Positions 50,534 to 59,435 are shown, numbered from the stretch's first letter. The stretch is DNA of 64,000 nucleotides from Lachnospira pectinoschiza (GCF_020564355.1 NZ_JAJCRR010000003.1:248001-312000), one strand, 5' to 3'. A program made the numbers and translations. Notes: generated by a model from the letters alone, not told the origin.

Positions 50534-51793
50534 ATGGTGACAGAAAAAATGGGAAACACAGAACACAAGGAAGAAGACTCCTTTGCTTTATATACGGAAA
50601 AAATCGTACCCAAGCCGTCCGTGAAGTACCGCAGACTAATCCGCGCGGCAAAGTTTTTTGCGGCGGCAGTGCTGTTTGGTCTGATTGCAAGCGGTGTGAT
50701 GCTTCTTGTATATCCGGCATTGGAAAAAAGAATGGTTCAGAGGAATACGGACAAAGAAATTCTGACCATTGAAAAGGATGAATATCCGAGTGAAGAACAG
50801 GATAATACGGAAACAAAAGAAACGATAGCCGATGACAATTATGAGGCAGTGTTACAGACAACCGATGCGGCAGCTTTAAAAAATGTTGCTACGGCGGCGA
50901 TTAAATCACTGGTATTAATTGACGTCTATAAGACCGATATGGGAAATATCCTGACGGAAACACAGAGTGCGACAGAAACGGTCGGACTTGTAATCGGACA
51001 AGTCAATTCAGAATATATTATTTTGACCAATGCGGCGGTTGTGCGTGATTCGTCGTCACTGGTCGTAAAGGTTTCAAAAGCGACAGAAGTCGATGCCGAG
51101 CTGGTTGGAAGCGATACGGATACCGGCATTGCGATTGTCAGTGTCAAGGAATCGCAGATTCCGTCCAAAGAAAGAAGTTCGATTGTAACAGCGCAGTTAG
51201 ATAACTCTTACAGCATACAGCAGGGGGATATTGTCGTTGCGGCAGGCAGGCTTTACGGACAGAATAAGACGATTGATTACGGCATGGTTTCAGGCATTTC
51301 AACAAAAAGCGGTGTCGATAACAGCTATGAGATTATCAGCACGGGACTTGCGGGCATAGAAGGCGATTACGGTTATCTTTTTAATATGAAGGGAAATGTT
51401 GTCGGCATTTCCATGAAGAATACAAAGACGACATTTTCAGTGCTTGGCATTTCGGATTTAAAATCAATGATACAGGAATTATCTAACGGAAACAGCCCGG
51501 TATATTTCGGCATTAAAGGGCAGAATGTAACCGGTACAATGGCAACGCGCTATGGACTGCCGGTGGGAATTTACGTAACGGATATTGAACTGGACTCTCC
51601 GGCATATGCGGCGGGAATCCAGCCGGGGGATATTATTACCGAGATTGACGGAAATATGGTTTTGACAATTCAGGCATTTAGTGAGAAACTATATCAGTGT
51701 GAAAGCGGTCAGCAGATTTCTATTACAGCCAAACGGTTTGGCGGGGATGAATATAAGGATATGACATTTAACGCCGTAATTGCGGTGAAATAA
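50534..51793 (+). CDS. HtrA-like membrane protein with degenerate protease domain and PDZ domain
   Basis: 419 residues: cytoplasmic N-terminus, one membrane helix (about 41-60), acidic linker, trypsin-like domain (about 110-315) and PDZ domain (about 323-415). The fold follows HtrA closely, but all three catalytic positions are changed. TNxHV reads TNAAV (Ala168 for His), xTDLAV reads DTGIAI (Gly198 for Asp) and GNSGG reads GDYGY (Tyr279 for Ser). The PDZ domain, with PAYAAGIQPGDIITEIDG, looks intact. It may act as a binding or scaffold protein outside the membrane. The start has only a weak TTAGG site; an ATG at 50549 is also possible. Confidence 0.85.
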   Translation: MVTEKMGNTEHKEEDSFALYTEKIVPKPSVKYRRLIRAAKFFAAAVLFGLIASGVMLLVYPALEKRMVQRNTDKEILTIEKDEYPSEEQDNTETKETIADDNYEAVLQTTDAAALKNVATAAIKSLVLIDVYKTDMGNILTETQSATETVGLVIGQVNSEYIILTNAAVVRDSSSLVVKVSKATEVDAELVGSDTDTGIAIVSVKESQIPSKERSSIVTAQLDNSYSIQQGDIVVAAGRLYGQNKTIDYGMVSGISTKSGVDNSYEIISTGLAGIEGDYGYLFNMKGNVVGISMKNTKTTFSVLGISDLKSMIQELSNGNSPVYFGIKGQNVTGTMATRYGLPVGIYVTDIELDSPAYAAGIQPGDIITEIDGNMVLTIQAFSEKLYQCESGQQISITAKRFGGDEYKDMTFNAVIAVK

Positions 51794-51845
51794 AGCATAT
51801 AATCTGGCTGACGGCAGGAGAAATGAGAAAAGGAAAGGGCAGATT

Positions 51846-52784
51846 ATGCATTTTATTGAAAAATTTAAGGACGGAGACAGAATCTCCGATGTTTACCTTT
51901 GTAAGTCCAAATCAACAGCACTCACAAAGTCAGGAAAAGAATATGAAAATGTGATGCTTCAGGATAAGACCGGACAAATGGATTCCAAAATATGGGACCC
52001 GTCTTCCGGCGGTATCTGTGACTTTGATGCCATGGATTATGTTGCAGTAACGGGACAGGTTATCAGCTTTAACGGCGCATTACAGTTAAAGATTGAAAGA
52101 ATCCGCAAGGCAGACGAAGGAGAATATGTTCCGTCTGATTATATTCCATGTTCTAAGTATGATATCGAAGAAATGTATACAGAACTCATGCAGTATATAG
52201 GCAGTGTGAAGAATGAGTATCTTTCGGCACTGTTAAAGAGCTTTTTTACAGACGATGCCGATTTTATTGCAAAGTTTAAGAGCATTGCGGCAGGAAAGAC
52301 GGTACACCACGGCTTTTTGGGCGGATTATTAGAGCATAGTTTAAGTGTAACCAGACTGTGTGTAAAGATTGCGGAAAATTATCCGTTTTTAAACCGCGAT
52401 TTACTGATTACATGTGCGGCGCTTCACGATGCCGGAAAAGTAAAGGAACTCGCACCGTTCCCAAAGAACGATTATACGGACGAGGGTAATTTCCTCGGAC
52501 ATATTGTAATGGGTTATGAAATGATTCAGCAAAAGATTGCAGGCATTGAAGGTTTTCCGCCGGTGCTGGCTTCCGAAGTCGGACACTGTATTTTATCCCA
52601 TCACGGCGAGCTTGAATACGGTTCTCCGAAAAAACCTTGTATTATGGAAGCGGTAGCACTGTCCATGGCAGATAATATGGATGCCAAAATGGAAACGTTT
52701 AAAGAGGCACTGGAAGCCAAAGACACCAACGAATGGCTTGGTTTTAACCGGTGGCTGGATGCAAATATCAAAAAGACACTGTAG
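51846..52784 (+). CDS. yhaM: 3'-5' exoribonuclease YhaM
   Basis: 312 residues. An OB-fold nucleic-acid-binding domain (1-110, with YLCKSKSTALTKSGKEYENV) precedes an HD metal-dependent domain: HHGFLGGLLEHSLSV, CAALHDAGKVKEL, GHIVMGYEMI and LSHHGELEYGSPKKP, the standard YhaM motifs. It trims RNA ends left by other nucleases. AAAGGAAAGG stands before the ATG. It is followed within eight bases by rlmD. Confidence 0.94.
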   Translation: MHFIEKFKDGDRISDVYLCKSKSTALTKSGKEYENVMLQDKTGQMDSKIWDPSSGGICDFDAMDYVAVTGQVISFNGALQLKIERIRKADEGEYVPSDYIPCSKYDIEEMYTELMQYIGSVKNEYLSALLKSFFTDDADFIAKFKSIAAGKTVHHGFLGGLLEHSLSVTRLCVKIAENYPFLNRDLLITCAALHDAGKVKELAPFPKNDYTDEGNFLGHIVMGYEMIQQKIAGIEGFPPVLASEVGHCILSHHGELEYGSPKKPCIMEAVALSMADNMDAKMETFKEALEAKDTNEWLGFNRWLDANIKKTL

Positions 52785-52792
52785 AGGTAAAT

Positions 52793-54355
52793 GTGAAAAG
52801 CGAATTTAAAAAAGACGATTGTGTGACACTGCACATTGAGGATATCGGAACGGGTGGCGAAGGCATCGGAAAAGCGGACGGATTTACATTTTTTGTAAAA
52901 GATGCCATTGTCGGCGATGTTATCGAAGCCAAAATTATGAAATTAAAGAAAAATTATGGCTATGCAAGACTGATGAAAGTGCTTACACCATCTAAAGACC
53001 GTGTAGAGCCGAAATGTCCGGTCGCAAGGCAGTGCGGCGGCTGTCAGATACAGGAAATGCGTTATGAAGCCCAGCTTGCTTTTAAGCAGAAAATGGTACA
53101 GAACAATTTAGAGCGTATCGGCGGACTTTCGGACTTTGAAATGTACCCTGTAATCGGCATGGAAACACCGTATGCATACCGTAATAAGGCACAGTTTCCG
53201 GTCGGGGAAGATAAGGATGGCAATATTGTCATCGGATTTTATGCCGGAAGAACACATCATATTGTGGAGCAGACAGACTGCTGTATTGGTGCGCCGGAAA
53301 ACGGCGAAGTGCTTCGCAAAGTCAAGGCATATATGCAGAAAAATCAGATTCGCCCGTACAATGAGGAACACCACAGCGGGATTGTGCGCCACATTTTAAT
53401 CCGCACCGGCTATCATACTAAAGAGATTATGGTCTGTCTGATTGTCAATGCGGCCAAGGCTTCCTGCTTAAAAAATGCAGAACAGCTCACAGAATCGCTG
53501 CGTGAAATGGAAGGCATGACTTCGGTGATGGTGAATTTCAACACGGAAAAGACGAATGTGATTCTCGGCAAAAAAAGCGAGGTGCTGTGGGGGCAGCCGT
53601 ATATTGAAGATTTTATCGGCGATGTAAAATATCAGATTTCACCGCAGTCTTTCTTTCAGGTAAATCCGATGCAGACGGAAAAGCTGTATGCAAAGGCACT
53701 TGAATATGCGGGACTGACCGGAAATGAAACGGTGTGGGATTTGTACTGCGGTATCGGAACGATTTCGTTATTCCTTGCAAAAAATGCGCGCAAGGTATAC
53801 GGCGTGGAAATTGTGCCGCAGGCAATTGAAGATGCCCGCAATAATGCAAAGCGCAACGGTATCGACAACGCAGAGTTTTTCGTGGGCAAGGCGGAAGAAG
53901 TCGTACCGGCATTTTATGAAAAAGCCCTAAAGCAGGCGCAGGATTCGGAAGCCGGTAAAAGTATCCGCCCGGACGTGGTCGTTGTGGATCCGCCGAGAAA
54001 GGGCTGTGAAGAAGTGCTGCTTGAAACGATTGTGAAAATGCAGCCACAGCGGATTGTCTACGTAAGCTGTGATTCGGCAACACTGGCACGTGACCTGAAG
54101 TTTTTAAGCGCCAACGGCTACGCCGTAAAGAAAGTCCAGCCGGTAGACCAGTTTGGACATAGTGTGCATGTGGAGACGGTTGTTCTTTTGTCCCAACTAA
54201 AACAAAAGCCAGATGATTACATTAATGTTACGATTGAACTTGATGATATGGATATAACATCAGCAGAGACTAAGGCAACATATGATGAGATAAAGAAGAT
54301 AGCAGGCAGCCACAGTGCCCAGAAGATAAAGAAAGTGCAATTGTGGAGGCATTGA
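52793..54355 (+). CDS. rlmD: 23S rRNA (uracil-5-)-methyltransferase RlmD/RumA family, altered C-terminal tail
   Basis: 520 residues from a GTG start preceded by AGAGG. A TRAM domain (CVTLHIEDIGTGGEGIGK) comes first, then the iron-sulphur cysteines in CPVARQCGGCQIQ, the SAM site LYCGIGTISLFLA, and the catalytic VVVDPPRKGCEE with VYVSCDSATLARD. The usual domain ends at VETVVLLSQ; this gene then has the tail common in related species (KPDDYINVTIELDDMDITS) but after DEIKK it jumps and shifts frame, ending in KVQLWRH. The expected ending (EDKESAIVEALKHFKMI) is still readable in another frame at about 54310-54380. The core enzyme is complete. Confidence 0.9.
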   Translation: MKSEFKKDDCVTLHIEDIGTGGEGIGKADGFTFFVKDAIVGDVIEAKIMKLKKNYGYARLMKVLTPSKDRVEPKCPVARQCGGCQIQEMRYEAQLAFKQKMVQNNLERIGGLSDFEMYPVIGMETPYAYRNKAQFPVGEDKDGNIVIGFYAGRTHHIVEQTDCCIGAPENGEVLRKVKAYMQKNQIRPYNEEHHSGIVRHILIRTGYHTKEIMVCLIVNAAKASCLKNAEQLTESLREMEGMTSVMVNFNTEKTNVILGKKSEVLWGQPYIEDFIGDVKYQISPQSFFQVNPMQTEKLYAKALEYAGLTGNETVWDLYCGIGTISLFLAKNARKVYGVEIVPQAIEDARNNAKRNGIDNAEFFVGKAEEVVPAFYEKALKQAQDSEAGKSIRPDVVVVDPPRKGCEEVLLETIVKMQPQRIVYVSCDSATLARDLKFLSANGYAVKKVQPVDQFGHSVHVETVVLLSQLKQKPDDYINVTIELDDMDITSAETKATYDEIKKIAGSHSAQKIKKVQLWRH

Positions 54356-54421
54356 AGCATTTTAAGATGATTCAGCAGAAATAAAAGGAGTTTGATAAAT
54401 TGGAAGTTGGAGGATACACGC

Positions 54422-54946
54422 ATGAAAATTGTAATCATTAATGGAAGTGCCAGAAAAGGAAACACGCTGACAGCAATCAATGCATTTATAAAAGGAGCAT
54501 CAGAAAAGAATGAAATTGAAATCATTGAACCTGACAAACTCAACATTGCACCATGCAAGGGATGTGGTGTCTGTCAATGCTCTAAGGGATGCGTCGATAA
54601 GGATGATACAAATCCTACAATTGATAAAATTGCTGCCGCAGATATGATTCTTTTTGCTACACCAGTTTATTGGTGGGGAATGTCAGCACAATTGAAACTT
54701 ATCATTGATAAGTGCTACTGCCGTGGATTGCAGTTAAAAAATAAAAAAGTTGGCACGATTGTTGTAGGCGGTTCTCCCGTAGACAGTATCCAGTATGAGC
54801 TGATTGATAAGCAGTTTGACTGTATGGCAAAATATCTTTCATGGGATATGCTTTTCAAAAAATCATATTACGCAACAGCCAGAGATGAACTTGAAAAAAA
54901 CAAGGATTCCATGAACGAACTTGAGGGGATCGGAAAAAATTTATAA
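54422..54946 (+). CDS. NADPH-dependent FMN reductase / flavodoxin-fold protein
   Basis: 174 residues. IVIINGSARKGNTLTAINAF is the flavin-phosphate-binding start of the flavodoxin-like FMN reductase family, KGCGVCQCSKGCVDKDD a Cys-rich block typical of the iron-sulphur-flavoprotein relatives, and ATPVYWWGMSAQLKLIIDK the flavin-ring region. The gene is probably a cytoplasmic electron carrier or quinone/nitro reductase. GGAGG stands before the ATG at 54422. First gene of the accessory stretch behind the broken rlmD tail. Confidence 0.88.
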   Translation: MKIVIINGSARKGNTLTAINAFIKGASEKNEIEIIEPDKLNIAPCKGCGVCQCSKGCVDKDDTNPTIDKIAAADMILFATPVYWWGMSAQLKLIIDKCYCRGLQLKNKKVGTIVVGGSPVDSIQYELIDKQFDCMAKYLSWDMLFKKSYYATARDELEKNKDSMNELEGIGKNL

Positions 54947-54992
54947 AGCACGTTCCAAATCCCAGTTTGCCAGAGAAAGGTATGGTGAGCGA

Positions 54993-55202
54993 ATGAGAAT
55001 ATTATACGAACTTTCATGGTTATGGGAGACTCTGGTCATTGCGCTTGCGGCTGCGGCTGTTTGCGTGGTTTGTGCCATGCTAATCTGTAAGGCAGTAAAG
55101 AAGAACCTCAGCAAAAAAACGGCGGCAGTTATCGGCGCAGCAGCGTTTGCGGGAGCTGTTTTGGCAGTCATTGTGATTGCCCGGACTCCGATGCCGCTTT
55201 GA
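54993..55202 (+). CDS. Small two-helix membrane protein
   Basis: 69 residues. Two hydrophobic helices (about 11-33 and 44-66), separated by a basic loop (KAVKKNLSKK), and a short RTPMPL end. I do not recognise the family. The chosen ATG has GGTGAGCG upstream; the frame is open further back into the FMN reductase end. It lies 46 bases after that gene, so they may be co-transcribed. Confidence 0.55.
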   Translation: MRILYELSWLWETLVIALAAAAVCVVCAMLICKAVKKNLSKKTAAVIGAAAFAGAVLAVIVIARTPMPL

Positions 55203-55384
55203 TTAAACGGGATGCTTGATTGCCTGTGCATAAGTACAACTTACGATTTGTGTGTATGGTAAATCTAAACTGTATTTTAGCAATATTTCCTTAGTGGGGG
55301 TAGAAAGTGCCCCCACTTTCATTATTTGGGGGCGGAAAGCGCCACCACATATAATAAACAAAGGGTTCAAGGGAAAAATCCCTT
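55203..55384 (+). other. Non-coding stretch with G/C-run hairpins before the fic remnant
   Basis: Contains a perfect AGTGGGGG/CCCCCACT hairpin (55293-55317) and an AAGGG/CCCTT hairpin near 55372-55385. No gene is visible. The G-run repeats are the type of sequence seen at the edges of mobile DNA. Confidence 0.5.
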
Positions 55385-55982
55385 GCTATTCACAGAAAGC
55401 TGTTTACCGGTATCTATTCCCACGCCGGACGTATCAGGGATTACAACATCACGAAGAAGGAATGGGTCTTAAATGGCGCGACTGTACTCTACGGCAGCGC
55501 CACGGAGCTGCGGGCGACATTGGACTATGATTTTTCGGAGGAGAAGAAGTTCTCTTATAAGAACCTTTCGATGGATGAAATCATCCACCATCTTGCGTTT
55601 TTTATTTCAAGATTGTGGCAGATCCATGTTTTCGGTGAGGGCAACACCGGAACGACAGCGGTATTCCTTCGCAATCTCCTGTTGAACGAGAATCATCCTC
55701 TTCATAACCGGATATTGCACATCAGCGGCACTTTTAAAGAACCGGAAAAAGTGAACATTGACTCTGGAAAAAGTGAACATTGAAAATAAAAAAGTGAACA
55801 TTGAAGAGGATTTTACAGCAAAGACCGCTTCGCATGTTCGCAAATTACAAGAGGCTTTAGGAAAAGAAATCGTATTCGGCAGCAATAGAGTTGAGTGGAT
55901 GGGGAATCGCGGGTATTTTGACTTATTCCCTCAGAGCGAAGTCTTGAGGCGATTGGAAAATCTGTGCACCTGCATTATATAG
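55385..55982 (+). pseudogene. Fic-family protein remnant, internally deleted and frameshifted
   Basis: From about 55385 one frame reads AIHRKLFTGIYSHAGRIRDY, NITKKEWVLNGATVLYGSAT and LWQIHVFGEGNTGTTAVF, the Fic core (H-x-F-x-E-G-N), in which the expected Arg after GNT is Gly. The reading then jumps to LRNLLLNENHPLHNRILHIS, skipping about 55 residues present in relatives, and shifts frame near 55780 into KVNIEEDFTAKTASHVRKLQ, a typical Fic C-terminal part. The end merges with unrelated DNA. An intact protein would transfer AMP to target proteins; this copy cannot. Confidence 0.75.
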
Positions 55983-56117
55983 TAGGAACAAGCACAACAT
56001 TGATTTCATCTTCCAGAAGATTAAAGACAGGAACCCAGTATTTATCTGTGGATTCCATACAGACATCATGGCAATCATTGTCAAGAAGCCATTGACTGAA
56101 CTGCCACACAATTAAAC
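55977..56117 (-). mobile_element. IS110-family transposase fragment
   Basis: On the minus strand about 46 codons read QWLLDNDCHDVCMESTDKYW and VPVFNLLEDEINVVLVP, a block from the N-terminal RuvC-like part of IS110/IS116 transposases. There is no start, and both ends are lost. The rest of the gap to 56320 shows no gene. Confidence 0.7.
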
Positions 56118-56320
56118 TAAGGTGCTTAAACAATTCTTAGTGTACGGATTCATGATGCCACTTATTTGTGCTTGAAAAGGCAGAACTTACACTGATTATT
56201 ATGCTGTCTAAAACGAAGAAAGTTATTACAACTCCTCCTCCCGTGCTTTGTAGTGTAGCTTCTTGCAAACTATTTTACAGCACAGTGTAGAGAGTTGGAA
56301 CACTTTCATTACTATTTGTG

Positions 56321-56347
56321 CCGCCAGCCGAAGGCGGCGGAATGGAG
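56321..56347 (+). repeat. Modular leader element, copy I
   Basis: CCGCC (56321-56325) pairs with GGCGG (56333-56337) around AGCCGAA, followed by CGGAATGGAG. GGAG is the ribosome binding site for the gene at 56354. The hairpin sequence differs from the other copies but the ending is the same. Confidence 0.55.
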
Positions 56348-56353
56348 ATTATT

Positions 56354-56689
56354 ATGAATATAGGATTTTGGTCATGTATAATTTTGGCTATACTATTTGT
56401 AATTATAGGTGTGTTGTTTGCGATTTTTAAGGAAAAAGCAGCAAAATTTGTTTCAGGATTTAATTCGTTTTCTAAAGAAGAACAGGCATTGTATGATAAA
56501 GCTCAGATCTCTCGTGATATAAGAAATCAGTGCTTTATATGGGCTGTTATAATGTTGGCAGGCGCATTATTATCCTGCTTTTTAACCCCATATATGGCTA
56601 TACCAATCTATATTATTTGGTTAGTTTTGTTTTTTAGGGAAGTCCACTTTGATAATCATAAAGCGTTTGAAAAATATTTGTTAAAGTAA
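56354..56689 (+). CDS. DUF3784-like small membrane protein
   Basis: 111 residues with three hydrophobic segments (about 5-25, 62-80 and 84-102). KAAKFVSGFNSFSKEEQALYDKAQI and the RDIRNQ region match DUF3784-type proteins often found beside small regulators in Clostridia. Function unknown. GGAATGGAG lies six bases before the ATG. Codon use is more AT-rich than in the core genes, as for its neighbours up to about 60.6 kb. Confidence 0.65.
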   Translation: MNIGFWSCIILAILFVIIGVLFAIFKEKAAKFVSGFNSFSKEEQALYDKAQISRDIRNQCFIWAVIMLAGALLSCFLTPYMAIPIYIIWLVLFFREVHFDNHKAFEKYLLK

Positions 56690-56755
56690 ATTCCAGCTTG
56701 TAGAATTGAAAGTTGGAGATGTAAAATAAATTTGAATTGTGGAGAATACTGACTT

Positions 56756-57259
56756 ATGAAAATACATATTATTGGTTGCAGTGGTTCTGGAAAAACCTAT
56801 TTAGCAAATGCACTTTCAAAAAAGTATAATATTTCCCATTTCGACTTAGATGATATTCAATGGGATAATAACGCCAAAGAATATGGCAAAAAGAGAACGC
56901 TTGATGAACGAAAAGCGTTATTACAAGAAATATTATATAATAATGATGAGTGGATAGTTGAGGGGGTATATTATGCCTGGGTACGGCAAAGTTTTGATGA
57001 AGCTGATAAAATATATGTTTTAGATATGCCTGGTTATTTATATAAAAGTAGAATTATTATGCGCTCTATAAAAAGAAAATTGGGAATACAAAAAGGAAAA
57101 AGAGAAACTTTGAAATCGGTCTATAACCTTTTGAAATGGACTGAAACTTTTCAGGATAAAAATCTGAAAGAAATAAGAAGTATTTTAGATAGATATGATG
57201 ATAAAGTTATATGGCTATCAAGAAAAAAAGATGTAGAGAAAATAATAAAGGCGGTATGA
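56756..57259 (+). CDS. P-loop kinase-like protein (adenylate-kinase/topology-modulation type)
   Basis: 167 residues. Walker A is IIGCSGSGKTYLA at the N-terminus; HFDLDDIQWD and EWIVEGVYYAWVRQSFDEAD match P-loop proteins annotated as DNA topology modulation or shikimate/adenylate-kinase-like. It probably phosphorylates a small molecule or nucleotide; the substrate is unknown. Low-GC sequence and lack of a strong neighbour suggest recent acquisition. Confidence 0.75.
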   Translation: MKIHIIGCSGSGKTYLANALSKKYNISHFDLDDIQWDNNAKEYGKKRTLDERKALLQEILYNNDEWIVEGVYYAWVRQSFDEADKIYVLDMPGYLYKSRIIMRSIKRKLGIQKGKRETLKSVYNLLKWTETFQDKNLKEIRSILDRYDDKVIWLSRKKDVEKIIKAV

Positions 57260-57342
57260 TAACTTCCTGTTTGTACCTATGTTATCATATCGAAAAAGTG
57301 TCACCACTGGTGATACAATCTAAATAATCGGAGTTGGTTGCG

Positions 57343-58096
57343 TTGGCAAAAAAGAAAAATGAAATAAGCATTCGTTCAAGTGCAGCAGAATATCTTACCT
57401 ACATTGCTTCTGTCGGAGAGCAGGAAGATAGCATTGAAATGCGCTACGAAGATGAAAATATATGGCTGACACAGAAGATGATGGCTACGCTTTATGATGT
57501 TGATGTGCGTACAATTAGTGACCATATCAAAAAGGTGTATTCAGATAGCGAGTTGGAAGAAACGGCAACTATCCGAAAATTTCGGATAGTTCAAACCGAG
57601 GGCCCTCGCCAGGTTCAGAGAGAAGTGAACCATTATAACCTGCAGATGATTATTGCTGTCGGCTTCAAGGTAAACAATGAACGTGCCGCGCAGTTCCGTA
57701 AGTGGGCAAACGGTATCGTAAAGGACTACACCATCAAGGGCTGGGTTATGGATGATGAGCGTCTGAAACGAGGTACTTATCTTACGGACAAGTATTTCGA
57801 TGAGCAGTTAGAACGCATCCGGGAAATTCGTGCAAGCGAAAGAAAGTTCTATCAGAAAATCACAGATATGTATGCTACTGCGATAGATTATGACAAAACA
57901 TCGGCAACAACGAAAAGGTTCTATGCAACCGTTCAAAACAAAATGCATTTTGCAGGATGCCGGAAAGGTTTCTGCTGAAATAGCCAAACTCCACGCTGAA
58001 ACTGAGTTTGAAAAATATCGTATCATTCAAGACAGATTGTTCATGTCGGACTATGACAGGTATCTGCTTGAATTAGAGGAAAAGGCGAAGAAGTAA
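57343..58096 (+). pseudogene. RhuM-family virulence-type protein, internally deleted and frameshifted
   Basis: Frame one reads IWLTQKMMATLYDVDVRTIS and REVNHYNLQMIIAVGFKVN, typical of RhuM, to FYATVQNKMHFA and then stops at 57978. The C-terminal part (QDAGKVSAEIAKLHAETEFE to LLELEEKAKK) is in a second frame ending at 58096. About 90 residues between the two parts, present in relatives, are missing. The junction TTTTGCAGGATGCC could be a deletion between short repeats. A TTG at 57343 with GGAG upstream is the likely start. RhuM genes travel with mobile elements; their role is unknown. Confidence 0.75.
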
Positions 58097-58210
58097 TAAA
58101 AAAGCAAATGTAAAAGCATTTTGACACGTATTTTCTGCGATGTCAAAGCCGTTTGGTAGACTACAAGTGGTGGTTTTCCTATAATAAAAGTGCAAGGGAG
58201 GTGCAATGGC

Positions 58211-58870
58211 ATGGAGCATGATATTGGAAGTAAAATCAAGGCAGCCAGACTTGAGAAGAAACTGACACAGGAACAGGTTGCCGAAATATTGGGAGTAAGT
58301 CGTCAGACCATCTCAAATTGGGAAAATGAAAAATCATACCCAGATATCATCAGTGTCATTAAAATGAGCGATTGCTACGAAGTCTCTCTTGACTATTTAT
58401 TGAAGGGAGAACAAAAAATGAAGACCTATTATGATTATCTTGAAGAAAGTACAAATGTTGTGAAAAGCAACACTAACAGAAATAAAATCATTACAATACT
58501 GTCCTATCTGCTGATCTGGGCGGTTGCCATGATTGTGTTCTGGTTCTTTACAAGCGGAAGTGATGCTATGGGTTATAGTTTGATGTTCCTTTGGATTATT
58601 CTTCCTGTAACTACATTCGTTGTGTCCATTGTTATCGGCAAAAATGACTTTTGGGAAAAAGGAAAATGGGCATTTACCCTTTTCTTCGGAGTAATGTATA
58701 TGCTTGCTGAATACGGAACATTCAAAATGGCAAACAACATTGCTTTTGACAAACTGAATGCACCGGATTGGGGAATGATTGTAGTTGGTGCAATAATTTC
58801 TGCAATAGGTATGCTGATAGGTTCGTTGTTTAACAAGAAGCGTAACAAACAGAAGAAACAAGACATTTAA
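58211..58870 (+). CDS. XRE-family regulator with C-terminal membrane domain
   Basis: 219 residues. The N-terminal helix-turn-helix (IGSKIKAARLEKKLTQEQVA, LGVSRQTISNWENEKSYPD) is followed by a linker and four hydrophobic segments (about 95-220). Membrane-tethered XRE regulators of this layout are common in Clostridia. AAGGGAGG precedes the ATG. A small frame-disrupted membrane protein gene and a lipoprotein gene follow, probably its targets or partners. Confidence 0.85.
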   Translation: MEHDIGSKIKAARLEKKLTQEQVAEILGVSRQTISNWENEKSYPDIISVIKMSDCYEVSLDYLLKGEQKMKTYYDYLEESTNVVKSNTNRNKIITILSYLLIWAVAMIVFWFFTSGSDAMGYSLMFLWIILPVTTFVVSIVIGKNDFWEKGKWAFTLFFGVMYMLAEYGTFKMANNIAFDKLNAPDWGMIVVGAIISAIGMLIGSLFNKKRNKQKKQDI

Positions 58871-58883
58871 TGGAGGGGCGAAT

Positions 58884-59055
58884 ATGAGCGAGTTTAGAAC
58901 GGTTGTGGCTGTAATTATAATGATTTTGTGCGGAGTTGCAGGATTGTTCCTTGGAGCCACGCATTAACAATGCTATTGGTGGATGTATCCTTGGTGTTTT
59001 GATTTCTGGTATCGCCTGCATTATCTATGTGTTGGATAACCAAGACAAAAAATAA
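58884..59055 (+). pseudogene. Small membrane protein with a one-base frameshift
   Basis: GGAGGGGCG precedes an ATG at 58884. The frame reads MSEFRTVVAVIIMILCGVAG and LFLGATH then stops at 58967. In the next frame the sequence continues INNAIGGCILGVLISGIACI and ends at 59055. Removing one base near 58960 (ACGCATTAAC) would join them into a protein of about 56 residues with two helices. It is therefore likely a recent frameshift, or a sequencing error. Confidence 0.55.
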
Positions 59056-59087
59056 GGCAAAAGCAGTTTGATAAGGAGCGTGATGGT

Positions 59088-59435
59088 ATGAAAAGGTTTA
59101 TATCATTGATTTTATCGCTAACATTCGTGTTGGTATTGGCTGGGTGCAATAACAGAAGTATGAACTACATTATTGAAAATGAGCCAAGCGTAGTAGGTGT
59201 TGTAGAAGAAGTGCATGATGATTATGTAATTATGTATTCAGAAACGGCAGAGGGTTATCCTAACGGTTCAAGGTGGTCAATTTCATTGACTGTGGAGAGC
59301 AAAGATAGTTATGCAGACCCTGTTGTTGGTGACGAAATTGTTGTATATTACGATGGGAATGTTATGGAAACAGACCCTTTAAAGGTAGGTACAGTATATG
59401 CCATCACATTGAAAACTCCTGCTAACAGAAAATGA
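59088..59435 (+). CDS. Small lipoprotein
   Basis: 115 residues. A signal peptide (MKRFISLILSLTFVLVL) ends in lipobox LAGC at about residues 17-20. The mature part is a compact beta-rich domain (VVGVVEEVHDDYVIMYSE and WSISLTVESKDSYADPVVGD) reminiscent of DUF3221-type lipoproteins. It should sit on the outer face of the membrane. Function unknown. It follows the XRE regulator unit. Confidence 0.7.
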   Translation: MKRFISLILSLTFVLVLAGCNNRSMNYIIENEPSVVGVVEEVHDDYVIMYSETAEGYPNGSRWSISLTVESKDSYADPVVGDEIVVYYDGNVMETDPLKVGTVYAITLKTPANRK

